From: Actinomycetota bacterium | GTDB taxonomy: Bacteria > Actinomycetota > Actinomycetes > Nanopelagicales > Nanopelagicaceae | DNA: 64,000 nucleotides | Direction of reading: 5' to 3' | NCBI GenBank assembly: GCA_009726125.1 | Contig: WLIT01000001.1 | Location: 1 to 64,000, forward strand | Part shown: positions 31,384 to 40,736 of the stretch, piece after piece | Layout of the letters: each line of letters starts with the position of its first letter | Numbering within the stretch: the stretch's first letter is position 1 | Notes under the pieces: generated by a model | Told to the model about the DNA's origin: nothing | Database searches by the model: none | The model's input: only the letters and a program-made list of their open reading frames with translations | Made by a program: the position numbers and the translations under genes

Positions 31384-33314
31384 GCAACATCTAAAACTCC
31401 AATATCGGATTCTCTTGCGCTCATTCCATCGCTGACCATAATTCGGCAGAACGGACATGCGACCGCTACCTCCTTAACTTCTGTAGCAATTGCTTCATCA
31501 ACTCGATTTAAATTGATTCGCGTACCAATAGTTTCTTCCATCCACATGCGAGCACCACCAGCGCCACAACAGAATGAACGATCTTGGTTTCTTGGCATCT
31601 CAGTAATTTCAACTCCAGTCGATTCCAAAAGTTCTCGTGGTGGTTGGTAAATCTGATTGTGTCGACCTAAATAACATGGATCGTGGTAAGTAATTGTTGC
31701 ATCGCTCTTGTGCGGGGAAGTTTTTAACTTTCCCTCTTTAATTAATTGGTTCAAGAGTTGGGTGTGGTGAACCATTTGCAATTCAAAACCTTGCTGCTTA
31801 TAGTCACGGCCAATTGTTGTGAAGCAATGTGGGCAGGTAACAACAACCTTCTTTATGCCACGGGCACCAAAGGTCTGCTTCAAGGTTTCAATATTCTCCT
31901 TCGAAAGCACTTGATAAAGAAATTCATTTCCTGCGCGTCTTGCTGGATCGCCACTGCAGGTTTCACGCTGGCCCAAGACGCCAAATTTTGTGCCAGACAT
32001 ATAAAGAAGTTCCGCCACTGCCTTTGTAGTTTTCTTTGCGCGCTCTTCAAAGGCACCAGCGCAACCCACCCAGAATAAATATTCAACATCTTCGGGAATT
32101 TCACCTTCAATAACTGTTACTGGGAATTCACATTCGGCGATCCAAGCGTTTCGATCAGCGCGGTTCGCACCCCATGGATTACCGGTTTTCTCTAAGTTTC
32201 TGAAGGTTCCTCCAAGTTCAGATGGAAATTCAGATTCCACCAACACTTGAAAGCGCCGCATATTAACAATGTGATCGATATGTTCAATATCTACCGGACA
32301 TTCCTCCACACACGCACCACAAGTTGTGCACGACCACAAGACTTCTGGTGAAATTATTTCGCCAACAATTGGCCGGTCATCTGGAACTTTTGTAAGTGCA
32401 TGATCGCGCATCGCCATAATCAATAACTTTGGCGAGAGTGGTTTATCGGTATGCCAAGCGGGACATTGAGATTGGCAACGGCCACATTCAGTACAGCTCG
32501 CCATATCGAGCAAGCCCTTCCAAGAAATATCTGAGCTCTTTCCAATACCAAAGACATCGTCTTCTTTAGGGTCTTCAAAATCAATTGGTTTACCATGCGA
32601 AATCATTTCCGGTAATTCGCCAAGTGCTGGACTGGAATCTAAATTACGCTTAAAGAAAATATTGAAAGGTGCCAAGAATCTGTGCCAAGCAACGCCCATT
32701 GTTAGGTCGTTCGCAATAACAATAAACCACAACATCGATACCCAAATTTTAATTCCAGCAACTGTTTGAACTGCCATGGCGTTTACGTAATATTGGTGCT
32801 CTAGATAATCTAAAGTAATTACACAAATTACAATTGCGAGAATTGTGGCTTCAACATAATAGGCTTTTAAAGATTTAGATCCAAGGAATCTTGAGGTTCG
32901 GCTCTTATGGAAAAACTTTGTTCCTATTCTTATTCCAATTAGCGCAACAATTCCAACACCAGTTGACCAGGCGATGAATAAAACGAAGTAACGGTATGGC
33001 GTCCATTCACCAATTATTGGAAGAATGAAAGAAGCGTTATTTATTTGGCCGTAAGCGGTAACTAGCGTTCCAAAGAGCGCAACGAAACCAATCATCACAA
33101 ACCAATGTGCGATTGCCGATCCAGTAAAACGGAGCATCTTTGTGTGGAGCAAGATCTCTTTCACCATCGCACTTGCTCGAGCGCGCTTATTTAAGAAGCG
33201 AGCCGGATCGCTCTGGCCGGCCGAAATGCGTTGGTACATCTCACGAACCTTGAGGCTAAAACTGCCGATAGCGATAAGGCTGAAGACATATAGGACGATG
33301 GCTAAATAGCTCAT
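31353..33314 (-). CDS. Membrane (Fe-S)-binding oxidoreductase, heterodisulfide reductase/GlpC-like
   Basis: N-terminal TM domain, two 4Fe-4S motifs (CTECGRCQSQCP, CTTCGACVEECP), two CCG-type domains. Confidence 0.85.
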   Translation of the reverse strand: MSYLAIVLYVFSLIAIGSFSLKVREMYQRISAGQSDPARFLNKRARASAMVKEILLHTKMLRFTGSAIAHWFVMIGFVALFGTLVTAYGQINNASFILPIIGEWTPYRYFVLFIAWSTGVGIVALIGIRIGTKFFHKSRTSRFLGSKSLKAYYVEATILAIVICVITLDYLEHQYYVNAMAVQTVAGIKIWVSMLWFIVIANDLTMGVAWHRFLAPFNIFFKRNLDSSPALGELPEMISHGKPIDFEDPKEDDVFGIGKSSDISWKGLLDMASCTECGRCQSQCPAWHTDKPLSPKLLIMAMRDHALTKVPDDRPIVGEIISPEVLWSCTTCGACVEECPVDIEHIDHIVNMRRFQVLVESEFPSELGGTFRNLEKTGNPWGANRADRNAWIAECEFPVTVIEGEIPEDVEYLFWVGCAGAFEERAKKTTKAVAELLYMSGTKFGVLGQRETCSGDPARRAGNEFLYQVLSKENIETLKQTFGARGIKKVVVTCPHCFTTIGRDYKQQGFELQMVHHTQLLNQLIKEGKLKTSPHKSDATITYHDPCYLGRHNQIYQPPRELLESTGVEITEMPRNQDRSFCCGAGGARMWMEETIGTRINLNRVDEAIATEVKEVAVACPFCRIMVSDGMSARESDIGVLDVAQVLLRNVKG

Positions 33315-33389
33315 GCGAGAAGGTTAGGGGCGATGGCTTTGGCTGGCGGGAATATCCCCTTTGAACGAGGCGTTACCTGAATTACTTAA

Positions 33390-33410
33390 CTTGAGTCCAC
33401 TCGGCTCAAT
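33390..33410. promoter_or_regulatory. HAIR-like operator (HspR binding) upstream of dnaK
   Basis: CTTGAGT-ccactcg-GCTCAAT vs consensus CTTGAGT-N7-ACTCAAG; hspR is the last gene of the operon. Confidence 0.78.
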
Positions 33411-33496
33411 CTTTTGACATCGGGCGGCTCAATTGCGAGAATTCGACCATAGCCGGTCAGAAATCGCGCTGGAGTAATAAAAAAAAGGAGCAATAA

Positions 33497-35320
33497 ATGG
33501 CAAGAGCAGTCGGAATCGACTTAGGAACAACAAATAGTTGCGTATCGGTATTAGAGGGTGGCGAACCATCTGTAATCACGAACGCTGAAGGCGCCCGCAC
33601 AACTCCATCGATCGTCGCCTTCGCTAAGAATGGCGAGGTCCTTGTTGGTGAGGTTGCGAAGCGTCAATCAGTAACAAATGTTGAACGCACAATTCGTTCG
33701 GTCAAGCGCAATATGGGCACAAGTTGGAACATAGATATTGATGGCAAGAAGTACACACCACAAGAAATCAGCGCTCGCATCTTGATGAAGTTAAAGCGCG
33801 ATGCCGAAAGTTTCTTAGGTGAAACCGTTACTGATGCAGTTATTACAGTTCCTGCTTATTTTAATGATGCGCAACGGCAAGCAACCAAAGAAGCTGGCGA
33901 AATTGCCGGCCTAAATGTTCTGCGTATTGTTAACGAGCCAACTGCCGCAGCACTTGCTTATGGTTTAGATAAAGGAAGCGCGGAACAAACAATTTTAGTA
34001 TTCGACCTTGGTGGTGGAACATTTGACGTTTCACTTCTAGAAATCGGCGATGGTGTTGTTGAAGTTAAAGCAACTAATGGCGATAACAATCTTGGTGGGG
34101 ATGACTGGGATCAATCTTTGGTTGATCACTTAGTAAAAACTTTTGCCGCAAAGACTGGAATTGATTTAACAAAAGATAAGATGGCGATGCAACGTGTTCG
34201 CGAAGCTGCAGAAAAAGCGAAGATTGAATTATCTTCTTCACAACAGACTTCAATTAACTTGCCATATATAACAGTTGATACCGAGAAGAATCCACTCTTC
34301 TTAGATGAAACTATTACTCGGGCACAGTTCCAGGGAATGACTGCTGATCTACTTGAACGATGCAAGAAGCCATTCCAATCAGTTCTAAAAGATGCCGGAA
34401 TTCCAATCGCAGATATCGATCACGTTGTTCTGGTTGGTGGTTCAACTCGTATGCCAGCAGTTGTTGATTTAGTTCGCGATTTAACTGGCGGGAAAGAGCC
34501 AAATAAGGGCGTTAATCCAGATGAAGTTGTAGCAGTCGGTGCAGCGCTACAAGCTGGCGTTCTTAAGGGTGAAGTAAAAGATGTCCTACTACTAGATGTA
34601 ACTCCACTTTCACTTGGAATTGAAACCAAGGGCGGCGTTATGACTAAGTTGATTGAACGAAATACAACAATCCCAACAAAGCGTTCTGAAATCTTTACAA
34701 CTGCCGATGACAACCAACCAGCAGTTCAAATTCAAGCCTTCCAAGGCGAGCGTGAAATGGCTGCTTATAACAAGCGCCTTGGCATGTTCGAACTAACTGG
34801 GCTTGCACCAGCGCCTCGTGGAATCCCACAAATCGAAGTAACTTTCGACATTGATGCAGACGGTATCGTCCATGTTGCTGCTAAAGATCTTGGAACCGGT
34901 AAAGAACAATCAATGACTATCACTGGCGGGTCAGCTCTCTCTAAAGAAGAGATCGATCGCATGATGAAGGATGCGGAAGCGCACGCGGATGAAGATAAGC
35001 AACGTCGCGAAGAAGCAGAAGTTCGCAATACTGGTGACTCACTTGTTTATCAGACTGAAAAGTTCTTAAAAGATAATGCTGAAAAATTTACTGAAGGTGA
35101 GAACGCTGAAAAGCGCGCTGAGGTAGAAACTGCGGTAGCGGATTTGAAGCAGGCGCTAGAAGGAACTGATCTTGCTGCTATTAAAAGTTCGACTGAAAAA
35201 ACCAGTGAACTTTCACAACAATTAGGTGCGGCCCTTTATGCAGCAAATGCGGCATCAACAGAAGAACCACAAGCTGATGATGGCGTTCAAGATGCCGAGA
35301 TTGTTGAAGAAAATAAGTGA
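33497..35320 (+). CDS. dnaK: Molecular chaperone DnaK
   Basis: [41 protein letters not shown]. Confidence 0.98.
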   Translation: MARAVGIDLGTTNSCVSVLEGGEPSVITNAEGARTTPSIVAFAKNGEVLVGEVAKRQSVTNVERTIRSVKRNMGTSWNIDIDGKKYTPQEISARILMKLKRDAESFLGETVTDAVITVPAYFNDAQRQATKEAGEIAGLNVLRIVNEPTAAALAYGLDKGSAEQTILVFDLGGGTFDVSLLEIGDGVVEVKATNGDNNLGGDDWDQSLVDHLVKTFAAKTGIDLTKDKMAMQRVREAAEKAKIELSSSQQTSINLPYITVDTEKNPLFLDETITRAQFQGMTADLLERCKKPFQSVLKDAGIPIADIDHVVLVGGSTRMPAVVDLVRDLTGGKEPNKGVNPDEVVAVGAALQAGVLKGEVKDVLLLDVTPLSLGIETKGGVMTKLIERNTTIPTKRSEIFTTADDNQPAVQIQAFQGEREMAAYNKRLGMFELTGLAPAPRGIPQIEVTFDIDADGIVHVAAKDLGTGKEQSMTITGGSALSKEEIDRMMKDAEAHADEDKQRREEAEVRNTGDSLVYQTEKFLKDNAEKFTEGENAEKRAEVETAVADLKQALEGTDLAAIKSSTEKTSELSQQLGAALYAANAASTEEPQADDGVQDAEIVEENK

Positions 35321-35820
35321 CCAACGAATCTGAAAACACCGAGCCAGAGAGTTCCGATAAGGAGCTCTCTGATGCGGTAAATGAAGCGTTAGCCGAAGTT
35401 GAAGTTGATGAGGTTGCAGTTTTAACTTCTGACCTTCAACGAGTCCAGGCCGAATACTCAAATTATCGCAAACGTGTGGATCGCGACCGAATTACCGCAA
35501 ATGAAATTACTACTGCCATCGTTCTGTCAGAGCTACTTCCAGTTCTTGATGATATTTCTCGAGCAGAAGAGCACGGTGAATTATCTGGTGGCTTTAAGGC
35601 AGTTGCTGATCAAATGATTGCAATTACAACCAAGCTCGGTCTTTCACAATTTGCTGAAGTCAATATTGCATTCGATCCCAATATCCACGAAGCACTTATG
35701 CATGCGACATCTCCAGATGTAACCGAAACCTTGGTCACTCAAGTTTTACAACCAGGATATAAATTTAAAGAACGAGTTATTCGTCCCGCCCGAGTTGCAG
35801 TAACTGATCCTGAGAAGTAA
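35317..35820 (+). CDS. grpE: Nucleotide exchange factor GrpE
   Basis: Acidic N-terminus, [12 protein letters not shown], between dnaK and dnaJ. Confidence 0.94.
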   Translation: MTNESENTEPESSDKELSDAVNEALAEVEVDEVAVLTSDLQRVQAEYSNYRKRVDRDRITANEITTAIVLSELLPVLDDISRAEEHGELSGGFKAVADQMIAITTKLGLSQFAEVNIAFDPNIHEALMHATSPDVTETLVTQVLQPGYKFKERVIRPARVAVTDPEK

Positions 35821-35835
35821 TTAAGGGAGATAGCT

Positions 35836-36744
35836 ATGGCGGCCAAGGATTTATATGAGAAAGATTTATATTTAATCCTCGGCGTCAAAAAGAGTGATGA
35901 CTCTGCTGCCGTTAAAAAGCAGTACCGCAAACTCGCCAGAGAGCTGCACCCGGATAAAACTAAAGGCGACAAGAAGCTCGAAGAGAGATTCAAATCTGTC
36001 TCTGAAGCCTATGAAATTCTGTCGGATGAGAAGAAACGCGCTGAATATGACGAGATGCGCGAAGCTTATAAAGGTGGTCGGATTCCACAAGGTGGTGGAT
36101 TTCAAGGTGCAGATTTCTCAGATCTATTTGGTAGCGGTGGTTCACAAGATATTTTTGGAACTATTTTTGGTGCAGGCCGTGGGCCGAGAAAAGGCCAAGA
36201 TTTAGCGGCTACTACAACCATTTCTTTTCGAGATTCAATTTATGGAACCGAACTTGATTTAAAATTAGCGCCACAAGGTGGGAAAGCTAACGCGGTAACA
36301 ACAAGAATCCCAGCAGGGATTAACGATGGTGCGAAAGTTAAATTAAAAGGTCGTGGTGGACAAGGCCCTGCCGGGCCAGGAGATTTATATGTAACCGTCA
36401 ATGTTGTAAAGCATCCGATTTTTTCACGCAACGAATCCAATTTATTATTGACTCTCCCAGTTACATTTTCCGAAGCAACTCTTGGCGCGGATATAAAAGT
36501 CCCAACCTTAGATGGCGATGAAGTAACAGTTCGAATTGCGCCAGGAACTCCAAATGGACGCACGCTACGGATTAAAGCCCGGGGGATAAAAACTGCTCGT
36601 GGTGCTGGAGATTTACTAATCACTGTCGAAATTCAAGTTCCGCAACGAGTTGATGGGAAAGCCAAAGAGGCGCTCGAAGCATTTGCGCAAGCAACCAAAG
36701 AGTTCGACCCTCGGATAGATTTAGCACAGAAGGCGAGGGCTTAA
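35836..36744 (+). CDS. DnaJ-type co-chaperone lacking a zinc-finger domain (CbpA-like architecture)
   Basis: J domain with HPDKTKGD; G-rich linker; C-terminal substrate-binding domain; no CxxCxGxG repeats. Confidence 0.9.
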   Translation: MAAKDLYEKDLYLILGVKKSDDSAAVKKQYRKLARELHPDKTKGDKKLEERFKSVSEAYEILSDEKKRAEYDEMREAYKGGRIPQGGGFQGADFSDLFGSGGSQDIFGTIFGAGRGPRKGQDLAATTTISFRDSIYGTELDLKLAPQGGKANAVTTRIPAGINDGAKVKLKGRGGQGPAGPGDLYVTVNVVKHPIFSRNESNLLLTLPVTFSEATLGADIKVPTLDGDEVTVRIAPGTPNGRTLRIKARGIKTARGAGDLLITVEIQVPQRVDGKAKEALEAFAQATKEFDPRIDLAQKARA

Positions 36745-36746
36745 GA

Positions 36747-37124
36747 ATGAGTAATGATGAACACTCAGATGATGAAGCCGTATATGTAATTTCAATTGCA
36801 TCGCAACTTTCAGGGATGCACCCGCAAACTTTACGACAATATGATCGCATGGGGCTGGTTTCCCCAGGTCGCGCTTCAGGTCGTGGTCGTCGCTACTCAC
36901 TTCTCGACATTGCGTCACTTCGAAATATTCAACGCTTAGTTGGTGAAGGCATAAACCTTGCTGGCATTAAACGCATTATGGAGTTGGAATCTGCTGTTGC
37001 TTCCATGGCAATCGAAGTGGCGAAATTACGAACAGAAGTAGATGCGTTAATCGAGGCCAATCCACCGAGATCACTTGTTCGAAAGAGTAAGCAATCCATC
37101 GTTGTTTATAAGGAAGAGGGCTAA
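36747..37124 (+). CDS. hspR: Heat-shock repressor HspR (MerR family)
   Basis: MerR HTH (YVISIASQLSGMHPQTLRQYDRMGLVSPGRASGRGRRYS) at the end of the dnaK operon. Confidence 0.93.
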   Translation: MSNDEHSDDEAVYVISIASQLSGMHPQTLRQYDRMGLVSPGRASGRGRRYSLLDIASLRNIQRLVGEGINLAGIKRIMELESAVASMAIEVAKLRTEVDALIEANPPRSLVRKSKQSIVVYKEEG

Positions 37125-37133
37125 GGTTCACGC

Positions 37134-37667
37134 ATGAATTCACGCGAAAAATTAAGAGAAGAGATCTTAAAGAAGGCAGTTGTTCACGGAAAAGTAATTT
37201 TGTCCTCGGGTAAAGAAGCTAACTACTACGTGGATCTTCGTCGCGTAACCCTAGATGCTGTTGCGGCACCACTTGTTGGCGAAGTTATGCTGGATTTAAC
37301 TAAAGATTTAGATTTTGATGCAGTTGGTGGTTTAACTCTGGGCGCAGATCCAGTTGCAACCGCAATGATGCATGTCGCTGCTAGTAAAGGCCGCAACTTA
37401 GATTCTTTTGTAGTTCGCAAAGCGGAGAAAGCACATGGTTTGCAACGACGGATTGAAGGACCTGATGTGAAGGGCCGCCGAGTTCTTGCAGTTGAAGATA
37501 CCTCTACAACAGGTGGCTCGGTTATGACAGCAGTAGAAGCGCTTAAAGAAGCTGGTGCAATTGTTGTTGGTGTTGCAGTTATCGTTGAACGTGGTGCGGC
37601 TCCACTAATTGCGGAGAATGGATTAGATTATTTTGCGGCTTATCAACTCTCAGATTTGGGTTTATAA
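37134..37667 (+). CDS. pyrE: Orotate phosphoribosyltransferase
   Basis: LSSGKEANYYVDLRRVTLD, VLAVEDTSTTGGSV PRPP motif. Confidence 0.93.
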   Translation: MNSREKLREEILKKAVVHGKVILSSGKEANYYVDLRRVTLDAVAAPLVGEVMLDLTKDLDFDAVGGLTLGADPVATAMMHVAASKGRNLDSFVVRKAEKAHGLQRRIEGPDVKGRRVLAVEDTSTTGGSVMTAVEALKEAGAIVVGVAVIVERGAAPLIAENGLDYFAAYQLSDLGL

Positions 37668-37668
37668 G

Positions 37669-38310
37669 TTAACTTAAATGTCTACGAGTTCGCCACTCTT
37701 TAAAAATCTCCCAAAAGATTGGCGCTATTGAGACGATTACGATTAATGCAACTATTGGAAGCACATACTTATCTACAGAACCCTTTAATTTTTCACCTAA
37801 AACGTATCCACTCCAGATAAACCCCTGCGTCCAAACTAAAGCGCTAGTCACATTCCAAAGAAAGAATCTCTTATAAGACATTCTTGCGATACCCGCAGCA
37901 GGATTAACTAGATGCCGCACAACCGGAATAAATCTTCCAAGAAAAATCATCTTTCCAATTCCGTACTTATCAATCCATTTCTGCAGCGTTTTTAATTTTT
38001 TAGGATTTAAATACTTAGAATTTTCACGGCTGAACAATTTGCTGCCATATGTATATCCCAACCAATGTCCAAACTGGGATCCAGTGATTGCAAACAATGG
38101 GGCACCAATTGCGAGTTCACGAATTGGGAGGTGGATCTTGATAACTTCACCTGTGCCAGAAGCTGCGATACCGGCCATAAATAGAAGTGAGTCGCCAGGT
38201 AGGCCGATAACTATCGGCAGCCCAGTCTCAACAAAGAGGATTATTAAGATCCCTGCTAAACCGAAGGAATTAATGGCGGACTCTGCATTGAAGGCGTGAA
38301 GGATGTCCAT
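37669..38310 (-). CDS. DedA family membrane protein
   Basis: ETGLPIVIGLPGDSLLFMAG, FLGRFIPVVRHLVNPAAGIARM. Confidence 0.93.
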   Translation of the reverse strand: MDILHAFNAESAINSFGLAGILIILFVETGLPIVIGLPGDSLLFMAGIAASGTGEVIKIHLPIRELAIGAPLFAITGSQFGHWLGYTYGSKLFSRENSKYLNPKKLKTLQKWIDKYGIGKMIFLGRFIPVVRHLVNPAAGIARMSYKRFFLWNVTSALVWTQGFIWSGYVLGEKLKGSVDKYVLPIVALIVIVSIAPIFWEIFKEWRTRRHLS

Positions 38311-38474
38311 AGACGGCGAAATATACCCAGTTAACAGCCTGGTATTTTCAAGGTATACCTATTTATTTGCATCTCCTAGCGGTTCTAAGTGTAATCTTTC
38401 GCTTCTATGAACCCCAAAATGGGGGCTCTAGTCTCATCGAGATGTTCATCGACGCACACTTATAGGAGATCTTC

Positions 38475-40730
38475 GTGGAAAATCTGGTCCATGTAACAGG
38501 TTCCAACCTGACCTACGTATATGTAGTTCTAGGAATTTCATTATTTGCCCTCGCAATTGCCTATGCACTTCGCGCCCAAGTATTAGCTGCGGATGAGGGA
38601 ACCGAGAAGATGAAGGAGATTGCCGCCGCTGTACAAGAAGGCGCAGCCGCATACCTCAACCGTCAATTTAAGACACTCTCTTGGTTTGTAGGAATCGTTT
38701 TCTTCCTTCTATTCGCACTTCCAGGGGAATTTGATATTCGCCTTGGACGATCAATCTTCTTCCTATTAGGTGCACTGTTTTCTGCTGCAGTTGGATACAA
38801 CGGAATGTGGCTTGCGGTTCGCGCAAATGTTCGTGTTGCAGAAGCTGCTCGTCAAAAATCTGCTGAGAACGCAGTTCGCATCGCATTCCGTACCGGCGGT
38901 GTTGTGGGTATGACAACAGTTGGTCTTGGATTACTCGGCGCTTCACTCGTAGTTGCGATTTACCGTGAAAATGCACCAGCAGTTCTTGAAGGATTTGGAT
39001 TTGGCGCTGCGATGCTCGCGATGTTTATGCGCGTTGGTGGTGGAATCTTTACAAAGGCAGCAGATGTCGGTGCTGACCTAGTCGGAAAAGTTGAACAAGG
39101 TATTCCAGAAGACGATCCTCGCAACCCAGCAACAATTGCAGATAACGTTGGAGATAACGTTGGCGACTGTGCGGGAATGGCCGCGGATTTATTTGAATCA
39201 TATGCAGTAACACTCGTCGCTGCCTTAATTCTTGGAAAAGCTGGTTTCGGTGATGCTGGTTTAATCTTCCCTCTTATTGTTCCTGCAATTGGAATTGTTA
39301 CGGCGATAATTGGAATCTTTATTACTCGACTTCGCCCAACAGATAAGTCGGCGATGCAGGCTATTAACCGATCATTCTTCATATCAGCAATAATTTCCGC
39401 GGTGCTTGTTGCATTTGCAACTTATACCTATCTACCTGCATCACTTCAACAGATGTCTGGCCTATCAAGTGAAGCGGCAGCTGTTGATGTGAATCCTCGC
39501 GTACTTGCTATTGGCGCAGTATTGATCGGAATTCTTTTGGCCGCTGCAATCCAAGTACTAACAGGTTTCTTTACAGAAGTTGGTCGACGTCCAGTAAACG
39601 ATGTTGCTGCTTCATCTAAAACCGGCGCTGCAACCGTAATTCTTGCGGGTATTTCAATCGGATTTGAATCAGCCGTTTACTCTGCTCTACTTATTGCAGC
39701 ATCAGTATTTGGGGCTTTCTTACTCGGTGGTGGATCAGTTGTTCTTTCACTATTCGCAGTTTCATTAGCGGGAACAGGTTTGCTAACAACAGTTGGTGTA
39801 ATTGTTGCAATGGATACCTTCGGACCTATCTCAGATAACGCCCAAGGAATTGCGGAAATGTCTGGCGATGTAAAAGGTGAAGGTGCTCAAATTCTTACCT
39901 CACTTGATGCGGTTGGAAATACAACAAAAGCAATCACTAAAGGAATCGCAATTGCGACAGCAGTTCTTGCAGCAACAGCGCTCTTTGGTGCATTCACTGA
40001 TGCAATTAAAGAAGCGGCACACAAAGTTGTTGGCGACGGGGAACTAGCGCTTCAATACCAAGGAATTTTGGATGTAGCTGATCCACGTAACTTGGTTGGC
40101 CTAATAATCGGTGCAGCTGTTGTCTTTATGTTCTCTGGTCTTGCTATAAATGCAGTTTCACGCGCAGCAAGCGCCGTTGTTTATGAAGTTCGTGAGCAAT
40201 TTAGATTGCACCCAGGAATCATGAAGGGTACTGAAAAACCAGAATATGGTCGCGTAGTTGATATTTGTACACGTGATTCATTGCGCGAACTTGTAACACC
40301 AGGGTTGTTAGCCGTAATGGCGCCAATCGCTGTTGGTTTTGGTTTAGGCGTTGGCGCACTCGGTGCTTACCTTGCTGGTGCAATTGGTACCGGAACACTT
40401 ATGGCGGTATTCCTCTCAAACTCAGGTGGTGCGTGGGATAACGCAAAGAAGATGGTTGAAGATGGAAATCACGGCGGTAAAGGCTCTGATGCTCACCATG
40501 CAACAATCGTCGGTGACACGGTTGGAGATCCATTTAAAGACACGGCCGGTCCTGCGATTAACCCACTGATTAAAGTTATGAACTTAGTTGGGTTACTTGT
40601 AACTCCTGCAATTGTGGAATTTGCACTAAATGGGCGTGGAGTTTATTCGGCGGCCATCGCAATTTTCGCAACACTGGTAATTGTTATCGCACTGATCCGC
40701 GGCCATCGTGGGTCAACCAACATTGTCTAA
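38475..40730 (+). CDS. hppA: Membrane-bound proton-translocating pyrophosphatase
   Basis: KAADVGADLVGKVEQGIPEDDPRNPATIADNVGDNVGDCAGMAADLFESY. Confidence 0.97.
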   Translation: MENLVHVTGSNLTYVYVVLGISLFALAIAYALRAQVLAADEGTEKMKEIAAAVQEGAAAYLNRQFKTLSWFVGIVFFLLFALPGEFDIRLGRSIFFLLGALFSAAVGYNGMWLAVRANVRVAEAARQKSAENAVRIAFRTGGVVGMTTVGLGLLGASLVVAIYRENAPAVLEGFGFGAAMLAMFMRVGGGIFTKAADVGADLVGKVEQGIPEDDPRNPATIADNVGDNVGDCAGMAADLFESYAVTLVAALILGKAGFGDAGLIFPLIVPAIGIVTAIIGIFITRLRPTDKSAMQAINRSFFISAIISAVLVAFATYTYLPASLQQMSGLSSEAAAVDVNPRVLAIGAVLIGILLAAAIQVLTGFFTEVGRRPVNDVAASSKTGAATVILAGISIGFESAVYSALLIAASVFGAFLLGGGSVVLSLFAVSLAGTGLLTTVGVIVAMDTFGPISDNAQGIAEMSGDVKGEGAQILTSLDAVGNTTKAITKGIAIATAVLAATALFGAFTDAIKEAAHKVVGDGELALQYQGILDVADPRNLVGLIIGAAVVFMFSGLAINAVSRAASAVVYEVREQFRLHPGIMKGTEKPEYGRVVDICTRDSLRELVTPGLLAVMAPIAVGFGLGVGALGAYLAGAIGTGTLMAVFLSNSGGAWDNAKKMVEDGNHGGKGSDAHHATIVGDTVGDPFKDTAGPAINPLIKVMNLVGLLVTPAIVEFALNGRGVYSAAIAIFATLVIVIALIRGHRGSTNIV

Positions 40731-40736
40731 CTCAAG

